Positions 45,201 through 56,952 of a stretch of 64,000 bases of DNA are shown piece by piece (position 1 is the stretch's first letter; the number at the start of each line of letters is the position of its first letter). The notes under the pieces are model-generated. The model did not search any database, was not told the DNA's origin, and saw only the letters and a list, made by a program, of their open reading frames with translations. The stretch is from Eucommia ulmoides (lineage: Eukaryota; Streptophyta; Magnoliopsida; Garryales; Eucommiaceae), in contig CM028333.1 of assembly GCA_016647705.1 (NCBI GenBank), forward strand, positions 11,048,616 to 11,112,615, read 5' to 3'. The translations under genes were made by a program, and so were the position numbers.

Positions 45201-48200
45201 TATACGGTCATAGTAGCTGTATTGTCGATGCAATTAGATGCTTTCTTTCTAAATGTAGGTGACTTAACAATCATTCATTCATTGATTTCCTTCACTGCCA
45301 AGCATAAAAGGGATCATTAGTTGATAGTTACCAAAAAAAGAAACGTGTCAGATTCGGACCGCAAGATTGGAGCTAATAAAGATCTATTCTCAAATCAATA
45401 CTCGTAAAACAGGCTTGTACCTAAGCAAAGCATTAAATAGATCGAATGTTGTTTCTGAATATCCGAACCTAGGGAATGCAGTGTTACTTTCACTTCCATT
45501 CAAAAAAAGAACATGTGTGCCCCACCCCCAATATGCAACAAGTAGATCGAATGTTGTTTCTGAATATGTGAACCTAGGGAATACAGTATTACCTTCACTT
45601 CCATACAGAAAATAACATGTGTGCCCCACCCCCAACAAGCAACAAGTAGAAAACACACTTGGACGAATTAGGAGAGCTTTGATATTGTTCATTTATGGGA
45701 AAAAGGGTAACAGTTGAGTGGGATTAGCTAACCTCTCTACAATACACTACACGATTGTTGTTCCATCAAATATTCGCATAATGATACTCACCCATCAAAT
45801 ATTGGCATAATGATACTCACCCTTGGCCATAATTTGGCTAGGTTGCTTTTTTATCTCCCTTTTTTCTTATGCTTTCTCCACTCCAGGTCTGGTTTTTCAC
45901 CCTTTACCCACCTTTTATGTGCACATAATAAAACCCCACCCCTCCCACAAAGTAAAAAAGGGTCAAATATGAAAGAACAGAGTCAACTGACTGATGTGAA
46001 GGACTATTTATGACTCTTATATGATGTCTCATTCTCATTTAACCAAGATTTGGGATTGATTCTAGGGTGAGCTTAAAGTCGTGTTTTTTCTTGCTTTAAT
46101 CATAATGTTCAATTCACTGAGTCAGTTTTACCTTCCTGAGATTTTCTAGAATAGATCAGTGGGAATGTGATTCTCCTTGGGTTTACTAAAATCATCGAAC
46201 ACCTTGGAAAGTGTCAATGCACCTTTGCCATCTAGGTGTTAGTGCACGACGGGGGAGGCACCGCCAACATGTGTCGAACATGACATTATTGTGTGTCGAA
46301 CACTTCCCAACACTTCATGATACCACTTTTTGTAGTTTTATTCCTTCACTGGTGGTTTTGTCTTTCGGAAAATATAACTTGAAGTCGTATGATTTTCAGG
46401 AATATTATGTGATCATTGTGGGTGGATGTGTGAATGATTAATATCTCTTGTTTACTGAATGATGATGGTTGATTATGGTTAAATGACTGTACTGAATGGC
46501 ATTGCTATTTCTATCACTTCTCTATAATACGATGGTAATGGTGAAGTGAGAAGTTTCGATTGAACAACATTAGTGTGATTTTTTAATTTAATTAAAATTT
46601 AATCGATATAATTTTTTTTTGTATTTATTGCCATTTTGGTATCGGGATATTTAAGAAATTGTTGTGTTGTCACCTGGTGTCCATGCTTCTGGCAAGTACC
46701 TCTACATGCTATCTATTTTAATATTGAAACACAAATTCTGCATTTCTTAGCTCATTTCTTTGTGCGTTCATTATATATATATTTAGTGCATGTAGTATCC
46801 ATAGAGTACATTGAATGTACAGAAATGGCAGAGAGTAAAGAAATACAATGAAAGATTTTAGAAAACACGCAGAGGAGGTTCTCAAGTTATTATATTCTCA
46901 ATTGAAAACAGAGCAATAGTAGTGGTATAACCTTCACCCTAAAATAAATCTTTTAATAAACTCGCCACACCAGTTTACTGATCAAAATCCCCATTTATAA
47001 GAGAAACTTACAAATTCGTATAGTTTTGGAATCGTCACTCTGTAAATCTTTTGCCAAAACTTGCATTCCCCATTTTTGGTAGGAAAAACTTTTAAGAGTT
47101 CGAAATTAAGGCCTACACATTCTATAATTTACATATAAATGTTATCCATCAAGTTGTGATTATTTGCTTGTTTGATTTAGCAATAAAGCATGAATTTCAT
47201 TTTGAAATAAGTTCAATTCTGCAAGGCATTTGTTTTTTCTTTGTTTTTTTTTTCTTTGAAATAATTGTAGCAAAGAGTAGAGGTCTATGATAACTTAGTC
47301 TAAACTGACTTACAGAGGAGGTTTCTTTTGCTATATTGCATTGATGCACTAGTGTGTCATTATCACTATTTATTCTCTAATTGACTTTCTGGGTTGATCT
47401 CGCTGAATATCAATGTCCACCTTATTCTCGTTGCAAACTCAGTTTTCAATATTCTTATCAGGTATATCCCATTGTTGGGAAAGACATTTACCTTTCCTCA
47501 GAGCCTTGGCATCTTGGGTGGAAAACCGGGCGCTTCCACATATCTTGTTGGGGTGCAAGACGAGAATGCCTTTTACCTTGATCCACATGACGTCCAACAG
47601 GTGCCGTTTTATCCCAATAGTTCCCTTTTGTAATGTTCCTTGTGTTTGTCATCATCACAACAAAGATCTTGATGCATAAGGCCCCTTATTAGATGTTTAA
47701 AAAAAAAAGTGGTGCTATTAGATTTGTTAGGACTGATGGGTTCTCTTGAAAGATATATACAAACTTTACGATATGGAATCTCGTATTTTACGACTCCCGT
47801 TTTGGTAAATTTTATATTACTGTTGTTGAAGCTGCTATTTGAGATCTATTAATTATGTGAAATAGATTTGCTAGAGAAATTATCTTTGTAGACAGGACGG
47901 GAAAATTTCTTGTTGAACTTTTTGTGGTGGCATATGATGGAGGACTGTCATTTTTAAAACAAAGAGTGCATAGAATTTTTTGTTTGAACATAAATGGTTG
48001 CTGGTTGAAATGGAGAACTAATTAGGACCGAACTTGGATGGAGAATAGAGATTTCTATATTGGAAACAACGATCGAATTAATATTAAGAATTAGAACCAC
48101 GGATGAAGGAATTTCATTGAATGGAGAGAAATCCTATTTGGATGGCATAGTGAATATCTGATTCTCACTAGAAACTCTTAAGTACATTAGAGATATGATT

Positions 48201-48887
48201 CACCTCATGTTGATGGTCTCTTTCAAATTCCTACACTAGTTTGATATTTTGGTAGTTTTGTTTTCCCTTGGAGTTCATACGGTAAATTTTCCTTCACTGT
48301 TTTTTTCTGGTTATCAGGTAGTTGACATTAGGAGGGATAATCTAGAGGCTGATACTTCATCTTACCACTCCAAGTAAGTTTCTTGGCTTCTTGATGATTA
48401 ATTCTTGTCATTCACTTCAGGTCATGTTTTTTTTTTCCCGATATTTTTTGGGAATTTTTGTTTGTTGATACCGTATATTTTTTTTGTTTTAATAAATAAA
48501 TAATAATTTATCGTTTCAGTGTGGTGAGACACATTCCTCTTGACTCCATAGACCCATCATTGGCAATTGGCTTTTATTGTCAGGGCAAAGGTATGCTCCA
48601 GTCCCTTGACTGAAGTTAATCAAAATTAGACAGTAGCCATAGATATGCTAATCTTAATTAATATTTCAGATGATTTTGATGATTTTTGTTTACGGTCATC
48701 AAAGCTAGCAGAAGAATCCAATGGTGCCCCATTGTTTACCGTAACTCAGACACGCAATTTGGCAAAGACAGTGAATCATTGTGATACTTTCAATGACAGT
48801 TATGAGCTTCAAAATGAGATGGTGGCTGAAGAAGAAGATGAAGAGAAGGGTGGGTGTACACAAGAAGATGACTGGCAACTCCTTTGA
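42201..48887 (+). CDS. ATG4: ATG4 autophagy cysteine protease (8 coding exons)
   Basis: Coding exons are 42201-42663, 42814-42899, 43037-43087, 43252-43631, 47462-47600, 48318-48373, 48520-48590 and 48670-48887; phases join cleanly to 487 aa, the usual length. The peptidase C54 fold shows WLLGVCYN, the catalytic Cys172 in VGWGCMLRSSQM, GDSEDSAFSIHNLL, GSWVGPYAMCRTWE, DGERGGAPVLCIED, GILGGKPGAS, and Asp367/His369 in YLDPHDVQQ. The C-terminus EDDWQLL is an AIM/LIR-like ATG8-binding motif. The cytosolic enzyme trims ATG8 before lipidation and delipidates ATG8-PE. The fourth coding intron (43632-47461) is 3.8 kb and full of repeats. No lesion was found, so the gene is probably functional. Confidence 0.96.
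43713..43927. mobile_element. Tourist-like MITE in the large ATG4 intron
   Basis: The inverted ends GGTGGTGTTTGGTAA and (reversed) GGTGGCTCTTGGTAA are flanked by TTA on both sides (43710-43712 and 43928-43930). The element is 215 bp with no coding capacity. Confidence 0.75.
44208..44872. repeat. Tandem duplication of a roughly 355-bp unit in an ATG4 intron
   Basis: Units 44208-44562 and 44563-44872 both begin GAAGG..GC and share GATTCTTGCTCAA, TATAGGCAAC, ACGGCTACTTG, AACCACTGCAGAAAAA-like and TTAGTCGATCCCCATCA blocks in order. The second copy is about 45 bp shorter. No coding is seen. Confidence 0.85.
45001..45056. repeat. C-rich then A-rich low-complexity tract
   Basis: A C run with two interruptions (about 45007-45029) is followed by A-rich text, inside the large ATG4 intron. 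Confidence 0.8.
45438..45647. repeat. Tandem duplication of a 105-bp unit in an ATG4 intron
   Basis: TAGATCGAATGTTGTTTCTG starts at 45438 and 45543, and both units continue through AACCTAGGGAAT and ATGTGTGCCCCACCCCCAA. The start of a third unit follows (CAACAAGTAGA). Confidence 0.9.
45648..47461. other. Remainder of the large ATG4 intron; nothing recognised
   Basis: Short open frames here have no domain support and do not join the flanking exons in phase. The branch and polypyrimidine region before 47461 (TTTTCAATATTCTTATCAG) is ordinary. Confidence 0.5.
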
Positions 48888-49024
48888 TTCTGAATCATCA
48901 TCTAGTCTTTATTGGTACATATGACTACGGTTTATTTATTTGTATACTCGAAATCAATTTACATGTGAAACCCCAGTTGAATTTGTGTGAATAGCTCCCT
49001 CCCTGTCTCTAGTGAAGTGTAGTC

Positions 49025-49030
49025 AATAAA
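49025..49030 (+). terminator. Polyadenylation signal AATAAA of ATG4
   Basis: AATAAA lies 138 bp after the ATG4 stop codon, a normal plant 3'-UTR distance. Confidence 0.55.
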
Positions 49031-50771
49031 AATTCAAGCATATACTTGTGATTTTTAAGGTGGTTTGGTCATTATTTGATTTTTCAGTTGTTGGGATTGT
49101 AGTAGACAGAATTATGATTCTCTAGGCTCCATCTGGGTGAGTTGTTGATTGGCAAAATTTAGAAAGAAATGGGCATAGAACTTGCATACATTTTATTCTG
49201 GCATACATGGAAAATAGATAGCTTTTTAAACGCCAAGAGAGAAGGAATTTGTTAAATTTAGACCTTCAAAATTGATGAGATTTTATATGGCTATATTTTT
49301 TTTATATTAATATTATGTACGTAATTTTCACGGTAAGGGACGGCTATCGGTGAGTCCTATTAAAGGGGTAAAATTACATAATAAATCTTTTGTTTAAGCG
49401 AGTTATTGAGCAGCCTCTCGTGATTATTCGATCAGATTTGTCTCTATAACAATTTATTTTAATATAACTTTCTAAAAAATAAAGATTTAAAATTATGTTA
49501 TTAAAATTAAAATAATTATTATTTTGCACATTTTTCTATGATTTGATTATATATTTAGAGTTGTTTGAGTAAGATCTTTAAAATGATATTATATTTATTA
49601 TTTTTTTAATTAATTTTCATTATTTTTTTTAATCTAAAATTATATAAATTTTTAAATTCATATTGAATATAACATGCTAATTAAATAAAATTTTATAAAT
49701 CTATTGTGTTTTTATTATAAAAAAATATTGAATGTAATTAAATAAAAAAAATGCTAACAAAAATTAGATTGAACAATTAGGCATGTTAAATTCAACACTG
49801 GATTTAACATGTTGAATTCAAAAAATATTAAATTAGATAACAAATGTATATTGCTTTGAAACCAATGATATAACGTTCACTATTTTTCATCAAATTTTTA
49901 CATTCGTATTAAATTCAACATGTTACATCAGAACCTTCATAATTTTTAACATCCGTGTTGAATTCAACATGTTATTTCAACAAAATTTTATAAATGTATT
50001 ATTTTGTTGTCGTAACAAAAATTTAAAAGTAATTAAATAAAAAAAATAGATTAAAGAATGTCATTGAATTCAACACGGAATTTGTGTTTTGAATTCAACA
50101 AATATTAAATTATATAACAAAATATTTACAAATCTATATGTTACACTTAAAAGTAGAAACCAAACCTCCCAAATTATGGTAAGTGGAAACCACACCTCTC
50201 AAATGAACCATATTGCTCTAAGGTCACTCCTTTTGCTTTCGATGCATTTGACTTCTCTCAATTCATTTCCCAGTAAATATTTAATGACCTCAAATTCTCC
50301 ATTGATGGCCTCCATTCATTTCATTACTTTTTTGGACTTCAGAGAGCCAAATTGATTCTAAGTGGGTATTTAATGAGCCAAAGTTTTCCATTCGTATTCA
50401 TTTGTTCTTGGAATTCGAAGAGTAAAATTGATAGTATTCTGTTCATTGCTCCTAATTGTGCGTGTGCATGCATTGTGTTCTTCGCAATAATCATCTATAA
50501 ATATGTCTTTGGTCAGTTCATATTTGCTCTCATCCTCGTTTTTCATCATCAATCTGCAATATTGTTCATCGTCTTTAGTCTCCCAAGTATGTTTAATTAT
50601 ATTCTTATATTTATTTTACTTTGTGTTGTTCCTGATGTTTTTTTTTTTTTTTTTTTTTTATTATTATTATTATTTTATGTCAATTTTTTTCAAGTGCACA
50701 TTATATTTAAACAATAATCAGAAATTGTAAAATCTCATGTAATGATACTTAAATATATACTTTAAAAAAAT
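49031..50771. other. Intergenic, AT-rich, with TTGAATTCAACA repeats
   Basis: No gene is supported. Between about 49770 and 50105 the palindromic motifs TTGAATTCAACA, AACATGTTGAATTC and CAACATGTTA recur several times in both orientations, suggesting a decayed inverted-repeat element. A TATAAATA-type box lies near 50497 with no convincing ORF after it. A T run with ATT repeats covers about 50637-50676. Confidence 0.4.
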
Positions 50772-52050
50772 GGAAAAGTAACTTTTTTGGCCCCTGACAA
50801 ATTACTCGGATGTTTAATTGACTCCTGATATTTGAAAGTCGATACATTGGGTTCTTAACATTTCATTTTCGTTCTAAATTGGAACTTCTGTTAAGTTTTC
50901 TCTTAATTACTATCAAATTATATTTACACCCTTTAAAATTTTTAATTGGGGTCATTTTATATTCCATCTAAAACTTAAGGGTCAAATGTGTATTTTGTAT
51001 AATATTATCTATGTTCTTCCTAAACCATTTGGCTACCACCTCCCTCAACACCGACGGCCAACCCCCACCCCTGCTCCATCTCCAGCGACCCACCCCCCAC
51101 CCTTGCTCCATCTCCTGCGAAACCACCCAACCCCCAGCCCTGCTCCATCTCCGGCCACCTCCCCGCCTTCCCTTAAAAAACCCAACTCAACCAAAAGGCA
51201 TTTGAGCAATTTCCCATACATAAACAGACTCAAACGGAACCCTAAGCATCTCCTGGCCGATTTATCCCCGATTGGACTCACTTATCGGATCCAACAAACC
51301 GCACCAATTTGCAGATCGCCGACGGTGAATCGCCGAAGGTAAACCCTAACCAGATCTATCTGCACACGTTTCTGAATCGCCGACGGTGTGCTGCACTAGA
51401 TTGTGAATCGCCGACGGTGTACTGCTCAGATCTGCACACCATTGTACTGCACAGGTCTGCACACAATCTGGCCGTGAATCACCAACGGTGTAATTTTTGA
51501 ACAGGAGGAGATCGGAGTGGTGCAAAGTGACCTAGAAGAAAAATGCAGATTTGACTGCAATGGCGATGGCGACGGCGACTGTAGAGGCTATGGCTTCGGA
51601 TGGGAGATATGAAAGAGAGGAGGAGATCGGTAGAGGGGGTCAACGGCGAATGGAGTGGAGACAGCGACGGCGACGGCGACGACGATTGGGAGGCTGTAGG
51701 GGCTAGGTCGTCGCCGCGCCGTAAGAGTTATGGAGGATTTTCGTGAACCGTGCAGAGGAATTGGGAAAAATGGTGTGTGAGAAAAGGAAAAAATATATAT
51801 TTTGGCCCTTAAATTTAAAATAATTTACAAATAGATCATATTCAATTAGTTTGAATAAAATGACGAAATTACTCTTATTTTTTAACATGAAATGACCAAA
51901 ATATCTTTACTTACACGTTGACCGTTGACCTAACAGAAGGGTCAATTTGGAATGAAAATAAAATATTAATGACTTAATTTGTCGATTTCATATCAGGGGT
52001 CAATTGAATATTCTTGCCATTTATTAAGGACAAAAAAAAATCATTTTTCC
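50772..52050. mobile_element. Mutator-like long-TIR element with GC-rich cargo
   Basis: The first about 120 bp (GGAAAAGTAACTTTTTTGG, then AATTGACTCCTGATAT, ATTTTCGTTCTAAATTGG, CTTCTGTTA) match the reverse complement of the last about 120 bp (GGAAAAATGATTTTTTTTTG, AATTGACCCCTGATAT, ATTTTCATTCCAAATTGA, CTTCTGTTA) in order. The flanks are A-rich, so a 9-bp duplication cannot be judged. The GC-rich centre (about 51040-51720) has four near copies of TGAATCGCCGACGGTG and a G/V-rich minus-strand frame (51045-51281). No transposase is present. Confidence 0.75.
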
Positions 52051-53837
52051 TATAAAAAAAAAAAATCTTACAAAATTGTGTCATAATAATTGAATATTTT
52101 AAAATTTGTGGATGTTGGAAACACTCTCATCGTACACTTCCATCTTTGGATCCACACAATTTCTCATTTTTCAATCATTCTCATAAAAATAAGAGAATAA
52201 TGTTACTTTGTCTTTTTCTATTTTTTTTTCTTTTTGTTTTTTAAAATTTAAATTTATTATTGTAGGTTTTGTTTTTTTAATTCCTACTGTTTATTATTAT
52301 TTTTTTATGTTTATTTTTTTCCTTTTATTTTCTAGATTTTTAATTTTGATTTTTTATCTATAAACATTGTATAAAAAAAAATGAATATTAAATAAAAAAT
52401 ATTGAATAAAATAAAAATAAAAAGATATAGATAGTAGAAAATAGAAAATAGAAAGAAAAAATAAAATAAAAAATAAAAAAATTGAAAGATTACATTCCAA
52501 GGGTATTTTGGACAATAAATATAATTGGATTGTCTCGGAAATGGGATTAACATTATAAGCAGTGTCTCAAGTATAATTCAAATTATATAGGGTATGATAT
52601 AAGGTAAAATGAGAATGAGTGTCTCAAATGTCATTGTTAAAATCTTTACTAAGTTATAGCTTAAATTAAAATTTAAAAGAAAAGTTAAAAAATTCCTCAT
52701 AACTATGACTTTATGGCCTTCTTATTTTGGATACATATTTTTTAGGGATAAAATTATTAATTATTTGATTTTATTACTTAAATCCTTCACATAAAATACT
52801 TCAATCTTCATTTTTTAATGCTTAAATCTCATACATAAAATTAAAATGTGATATATACCTTATAATTTCATCATTGAAAAAAACTATTCATTAATTGATA
52901 GTTCAAACACTCCCGATGATACATAGTTCACCTAAAAAAACTAGCAAAAACAAAATATTTTCTCCTACACAAACAAATAAACAAATAAATTTAAACAACA
53001 AAAATATATGCACATAAATTACTCAAAAATCTGTGCATAACGTGGGCCTAAAACTAGTGGATGTTTTGAAATCAATGACCCCTCAATTATAAATTTATAA
53101 TCAAATTAAGCAAACGATGTATCGAAAATAAAAATATATAACTATTTTAAGAATATAAAAATAATTTAATTTTATTTTGATAATCATTCTTACTGGCATA
53201 CGAAGATATGTTGTTAAATATAAATGATTTCGGATTTGCAAGACATTACCTTCACTTCATTGAGTTCGGATTTGAAATTGGAACTATACAGTAATGATTA
53301 ACACGAATTTGAGGATTAATTAGTGATAGATTGACTCTTCTAATGAAACCATCTAGACATTTTCCCTTAAAAAAAAGGGTTCATTAGGAGATTTTTGAAG
53401 ATGTCATTCTACCCATAAATCCAATTTCGAAGTCACAAGGAATTTACAAACAAGAAATTTTAACTTAAAAATCTCATAAATTTCTTATCAAAATTAAATC
53501 CTCACCCAAAATCCTTACCCAAACACACACCAAATCATTTCAATTATTCTATGTTAGCTTTCTAGTCTATATATTGATCTGGTTGAAGTACATATCTAAC
53601 AGACTACAAATTTACATTCTCTAAACATCTGTAAATAGTTTACAGCATCTAGATACTTCACTCACTTAAGTTACATGTATTTACTGTTTCTGTTCCTAAA
53701 ATTTTGTTTCTATTCCCATAAATTTCGAAACAGAAACAAAAAACTGGGAACATAAGAAACATAAGCAAATGGGGCCTTAGCTCTTTGCGGTAAAAATTTA
53801 GGCTTTTACCAGTTTGCAAGAAACCATAATCAAAATT
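52051..53837. other. Intergenic with MITE-like segments; no gene
   Basis: About 52190-52600 has a T-rich half then an A-rich half (compare 32500-33090) with GTGTCTCAA motifs at 52562 and 52620. About 53670-53780 has TTTCTGTTCC...AAATGGGGCC|TTA, a Tourist-like right end. The rest is AT-rich and unassigned. Confidence 0.4.
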
Positions 53838-54220
53838 TCATGAGGTATTCTGAGCCAGCTTGGGGTGAGTGGCGGCATAGATAGAGCAATTTGTGTCAGT
53901 TTTCAAGTGGGAGAAAAGATGTTGCACATCGGGACGTAGATTCTCAGAAGCTTTTTCAAGAAGTAGCAAAACGTCCGGTCTCGGTTTGCTGTTCGCCTGA
54001 ACGGGTCCTCCCTGCCCTTCGTAGTGAACCACATGATAGCTGGAGAGAGAGAGAGAGCGATGGTCAGATAAAAGTTGAAGGAACAAAACAAATCTTATTT
54101 ACTCTTTTTATCTTACAGAAAGTCAATAAGATCTGCTATTTCTGGTGCTTCAACAGGCGCTGGGGGTTGCGTGTTCTTCCCAAAGACATCCACCATTATA
54201 TTCAAAAGCAGGATCAAAGT
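53838..54220 (-). CDS. MED23-like: Last two exons of a MED23-like gene (partial)
   Basis: On minus, the exon 54220-54117 (acceptor TTTACAG, donor CT|GTAAGA) joins in phase to 54039-53838, ending in a stop. The peptide runs TLILLLNIMVDVFGKNTQPP ... ADLIDFL | YHVVHYEGQGGPVQ ... RPDVQHLFSHLKTDTN ... IYAATHPKLAQNTS. I recall the ending as that of plant Mediator subunit 23, a tail/middle Mediator component linking activators to RNA polymerase II, but could not check it. The remaining exons would lie to the right, beyond the nested copia elements, either in an intron-split intact gene or as a truncated copy. The intron between the two exons is only 77 bp. Confidence 0.55.
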
Positions 54221-54410
54221 CTGTAAAAGATTTCAAGATTAATGATATACACGAAAAATACATATTCGAAAAATAAGAAGAGAGAACTAGGACTATATGA
54301 TTTGAAATTTATGTTCAACTACGGGAACTGAAGAATCAGATGAACCACAGCAAGAGAATGCGGAAGATTTATGCATTTATAAATTAAACAAATAAATAAA
54401 AGGTTAATAT

Positions 54411-54565
54411 TGTTAAAGGGTATTTATGTCTTTCCTGTATTACTTAAGGTTTTATATACGGTTTAGGGTCTGCTGTATGGTTTCCCAATTTCTATTATAA
54501 ATAGAGGAAGAGGCTCACACAATTGTTAAACCGTCTCATTCTTTTCCTATTCTTTTACTTTAACA
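54411..54565 (+). repeat. 5' LTR of copia A
   Basis: The termini TGTTAAAG and CTTTAACA are perfect 8-bp inverted repeats. A TATAAATA box lies inside at about 54497-54504. Confidence 0.8.
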
Positions 54566-54577
54566 TGATATCAAGAA
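54566..54577 (+). promoter_or_regulatory. Primer-binding site of copia A
   Basis: TGATATCAAGAA follows the LTR directly. It partly matches the initiator-Met site TGGTATCAGAGC; TGATATCA variants are common in copia elements. Confidence 0.6.
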
Positions 54578-55068
54578 CAAGTACAATAGAAAATTAATTT
54601 AATAGTTCGGTTCTTCCATTTGTCAATAATTCTTTTTCTGTTCGTTCCCCTCCTCTATCGTCTTCAGAAAAAACCTAAAACCCTAAATCCGCCGTCACAT
54701 CCTAAACCCTAACTGCGCCGACTTAGCACATCCCACCGACGGCACTGCGCAGCCCCGATCCTACTTCGCCGTCGACGTCTTCTGTTGTGACGCTCATCGG
54801 CATCGTCGTCCGTTGTTGCAATGCTCGTCCTCGTCGTCGTCAGCGTTAGATTCGTCGTCCATTGTTCCGACGCTCACCGTCCTTGCTCTAACCATCTTCG
54901 TCATCGCCAACGTCCACTAAGGCACTCGCTGACGTCATCTAAGGTGCTAGCCGACGTTGTTCCACTCTTCGACGGCTCTGATCGGTTCTTCGACATCGTT
55001 CTTCACATCATCAATAACTCCCTTTTTTTTTTCCTTTCTTTAAACTTTCTGTTTTGTTTTTAACAATG

Positions 55069-55112
<44 letters not shown>

Positions 55113-55217
55113 AAAAAGAAGAAGAATGCCTCTTGTTTAAGTCTTACACTTGTTCTTGTTTGTTCGTTTCCCTTTTCTATCTTTTTTTTTAGTCAGTTAT
55201 TGTGTTGACGGGCACTA
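54578..55217 (+). other. Leader of copia A
   Basis: A GC-rich stretch with CGTCGTC and CCGACG repeats (about 54670-54960) is followed by a run of about 39 A residues (55072-55110). No gene is supported. The same kind of GC-rich leader occurs in copia B. Confidence 0.55.
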
Positions 55218-56004
55218 ATGTCGATGGCTCAACCCCAACCGTTAACAACCCGCAAGTTAAACAATACTAATTATTTAAATTGATCTACGGCTGTGACAAT
55301 AGCCCTTACCGGACAAGGGAAACACTGCCATCTCACGAAATCTGCCCCGCAGAAGATGATAAGAAGTATGAGGGATGAATTCAAGTTAATACGCAAGATT
55401 GTAGCGTCGTTGTTGAATTGGATGGAGCCTCAAGTTACTAATCTCTATACTCATCGAGATATGTGTAAAGCCATATGGGAGTATCTTCGTATGTTATATT
55501 CCAGTAATCTTACCAGGATGTATGATTTATCGGTCGAGTACTTCCAACAACAACAAGGCACACAATCCGTTACAGATTATTTTGCCACATTCAACAGCCT
55601 TTATGAGGAGTTAAATACTATTCTACTGATGACTATCGATCTGAAAGAAATGCAAAAGCAACGTGAGTAGGCTGTCATGAAGTTCTTAGCTGGATTACGC
55701 CCCGAATTTTAACCGGTCTGATCTCAGATCCTTTCTAGTGCTACTTTCTCCACTATCACTGAAATGTATTCTCGCGTAGCACTACCAAGGACAATATTCC
55801 TGGCTCGAGTTCATCTGCCCCATTTGAGCATTGGGCGCTTGTTACTCAGATTCCTACACGAGATCGAGGTGATCAACTCAATGGTGGTCGTAGTGGTTCC
55901 TCTCGTGGTGGTGGCCCTCAGGGTGGACGTAGTGGTCGTGGTCGTGGCTCACATCGTCAGTGCTCCTTTTGTAGAAAGGAGAATCATACTAGAGAAACAT
56001 GTTG
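55218..56004 (+). pseudogene. Copia A gag with CCHC knuckle, broken
   Basis: From ATG 55218 the frame reads a copia-type Gag (UBN2-like): MCKAIWEYLRMLYSS, LSVEYFQQQQGTQSVTDYFA, SLYEELN. A TGA stands at about 55281 where Trp is common, and further stops occur at 55668-55670 and beyond. After a frame change the single zinc knuckle CSFCRKENHTRETC lies at about 55961-56002. Gag would build the particle that packages element RNA. Confidence 0.8.
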
Positions 56005-56041
56005 AGATTTAGTTGGCCGTTCACCCAAATTCGCCAATGTA

Positions 56042-56772
56042 GTGACATCTGATCCAAATAATCCTACTATTCTAGAATCTCAGGTGGCCAAGGACATCTT
56101 TGAAGAGGAATATGCTCAATTCCTTCGGTATAAGTCATCCCAGCAGGTATCTCTTTCCATTGCTTCTTTAGCTCAACGAGGTACTTCTACTACTTGTCTT
56201 TTAGTTCGCCCTTCCCCTCCCACACTCTGAGTCATAGATTCTGCTTCCACTGATCACATGTCAAGTACATCTTCCTTATTTACACATATTCAGTCATCTT
56301 CTTCGTTATCTCCTTTTGTAGTTGCCGATGGTTCCACTGTCCCTATCTGTGGCATTGGCACAGTGGAACCCTCACCCTCCTTATCTCTATCCTCTGTCTT
56401 GTATATTTCTTCATTTTTTTTTTGATTTGATGTCAGTTAGTAAGTTTACTAAATATCTTAATTGTTCTATATCATTTTTTCCTGATTCTGTCATTCTTCA
56501 GGATTTGAGGACGCGGAAGACGATTAGCACAGGGCATGAGGAAAATGACATTTATTACTTTGATGATCATGACGAGAGTTCTGCTATCCCACCTACTGCC
56601 TGCCCTGCTGTTGCATCTACTCACCAGATCCATTGTCGCCTCGGTCATCCCTGCCTTGGCAACCTCAAGTTACTTGTTCCTAATTTAAGCCATTTGTCTT
56701 CGTTAGAGCGTGAGTCTTGTCAATTGGGTAAGCATCATCGTACTTCATTTGCTTTCTCAGCTCATGTTCGAG
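56042..56772 (+). pseudogene. Copia A protease and Gag-pre-integrase, broken
   Basis: VIDSASTDHMSS (about 56233-56268) corresponds to the copia protease active site, with Ala after Asp-Ser where Gly is usual. VVADGSTVPICGIG follows, then after stops the zinc-binding pre-integrase region with HQIHCRLGHPCLGNLKLLVP and ESCQLGKHHRTSF. The segment is cut at 56772 by the copia B insertion and continues at 62122. Confidence 0.8.
56768..56772. repeat. Target-site duplication TCGAG (left) of copia B
   Basis: TCGAG precedes the copia B LTR and is repeated at 62117-62121. Removing copia B and one TCGAG restores a continuous copia A reading frame across the join. Confidence 0.9.
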
Positions 56773-56940
56773 TGTTGGAATATTCAATATTGGTAATATT
56801 TATATATAGGGAAAGTCAAATATGTAGATTAGAAAGGTATTATCTGTCGTAGTTAATTTCCTTATTTAATCTTAATTACTCCTATATGTAGCCTAATTGT
56901 ACAATTAGAAAGATATACAATTGATTAATTCATTTCAATT
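56773..56940 (+). repeat. 5' LTR of copia B
   Basis: It begins TGTTGGAATATTC and, judged by the target duplication, ends TTTCAATT rather than CA. The primer-binding site follows with no gap. Confidence 0.9.
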
Positions 56941-56952
56941 TGGTATCAGAGC
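56941..56952 (+). promoter_or_regulatory. Primer-binding site of copia B
   Basis: TGGTATCAGAGC is a perfect 12-base match to the initiator-Met tRNA site. Confidence 0.95.

Noticed and set aside
50352..50730. 121-codon ORF with hydrophobic tail
   Set aside because: The C-terminal half is translated from a T run and ATT repeats; there is no domain or splice support.
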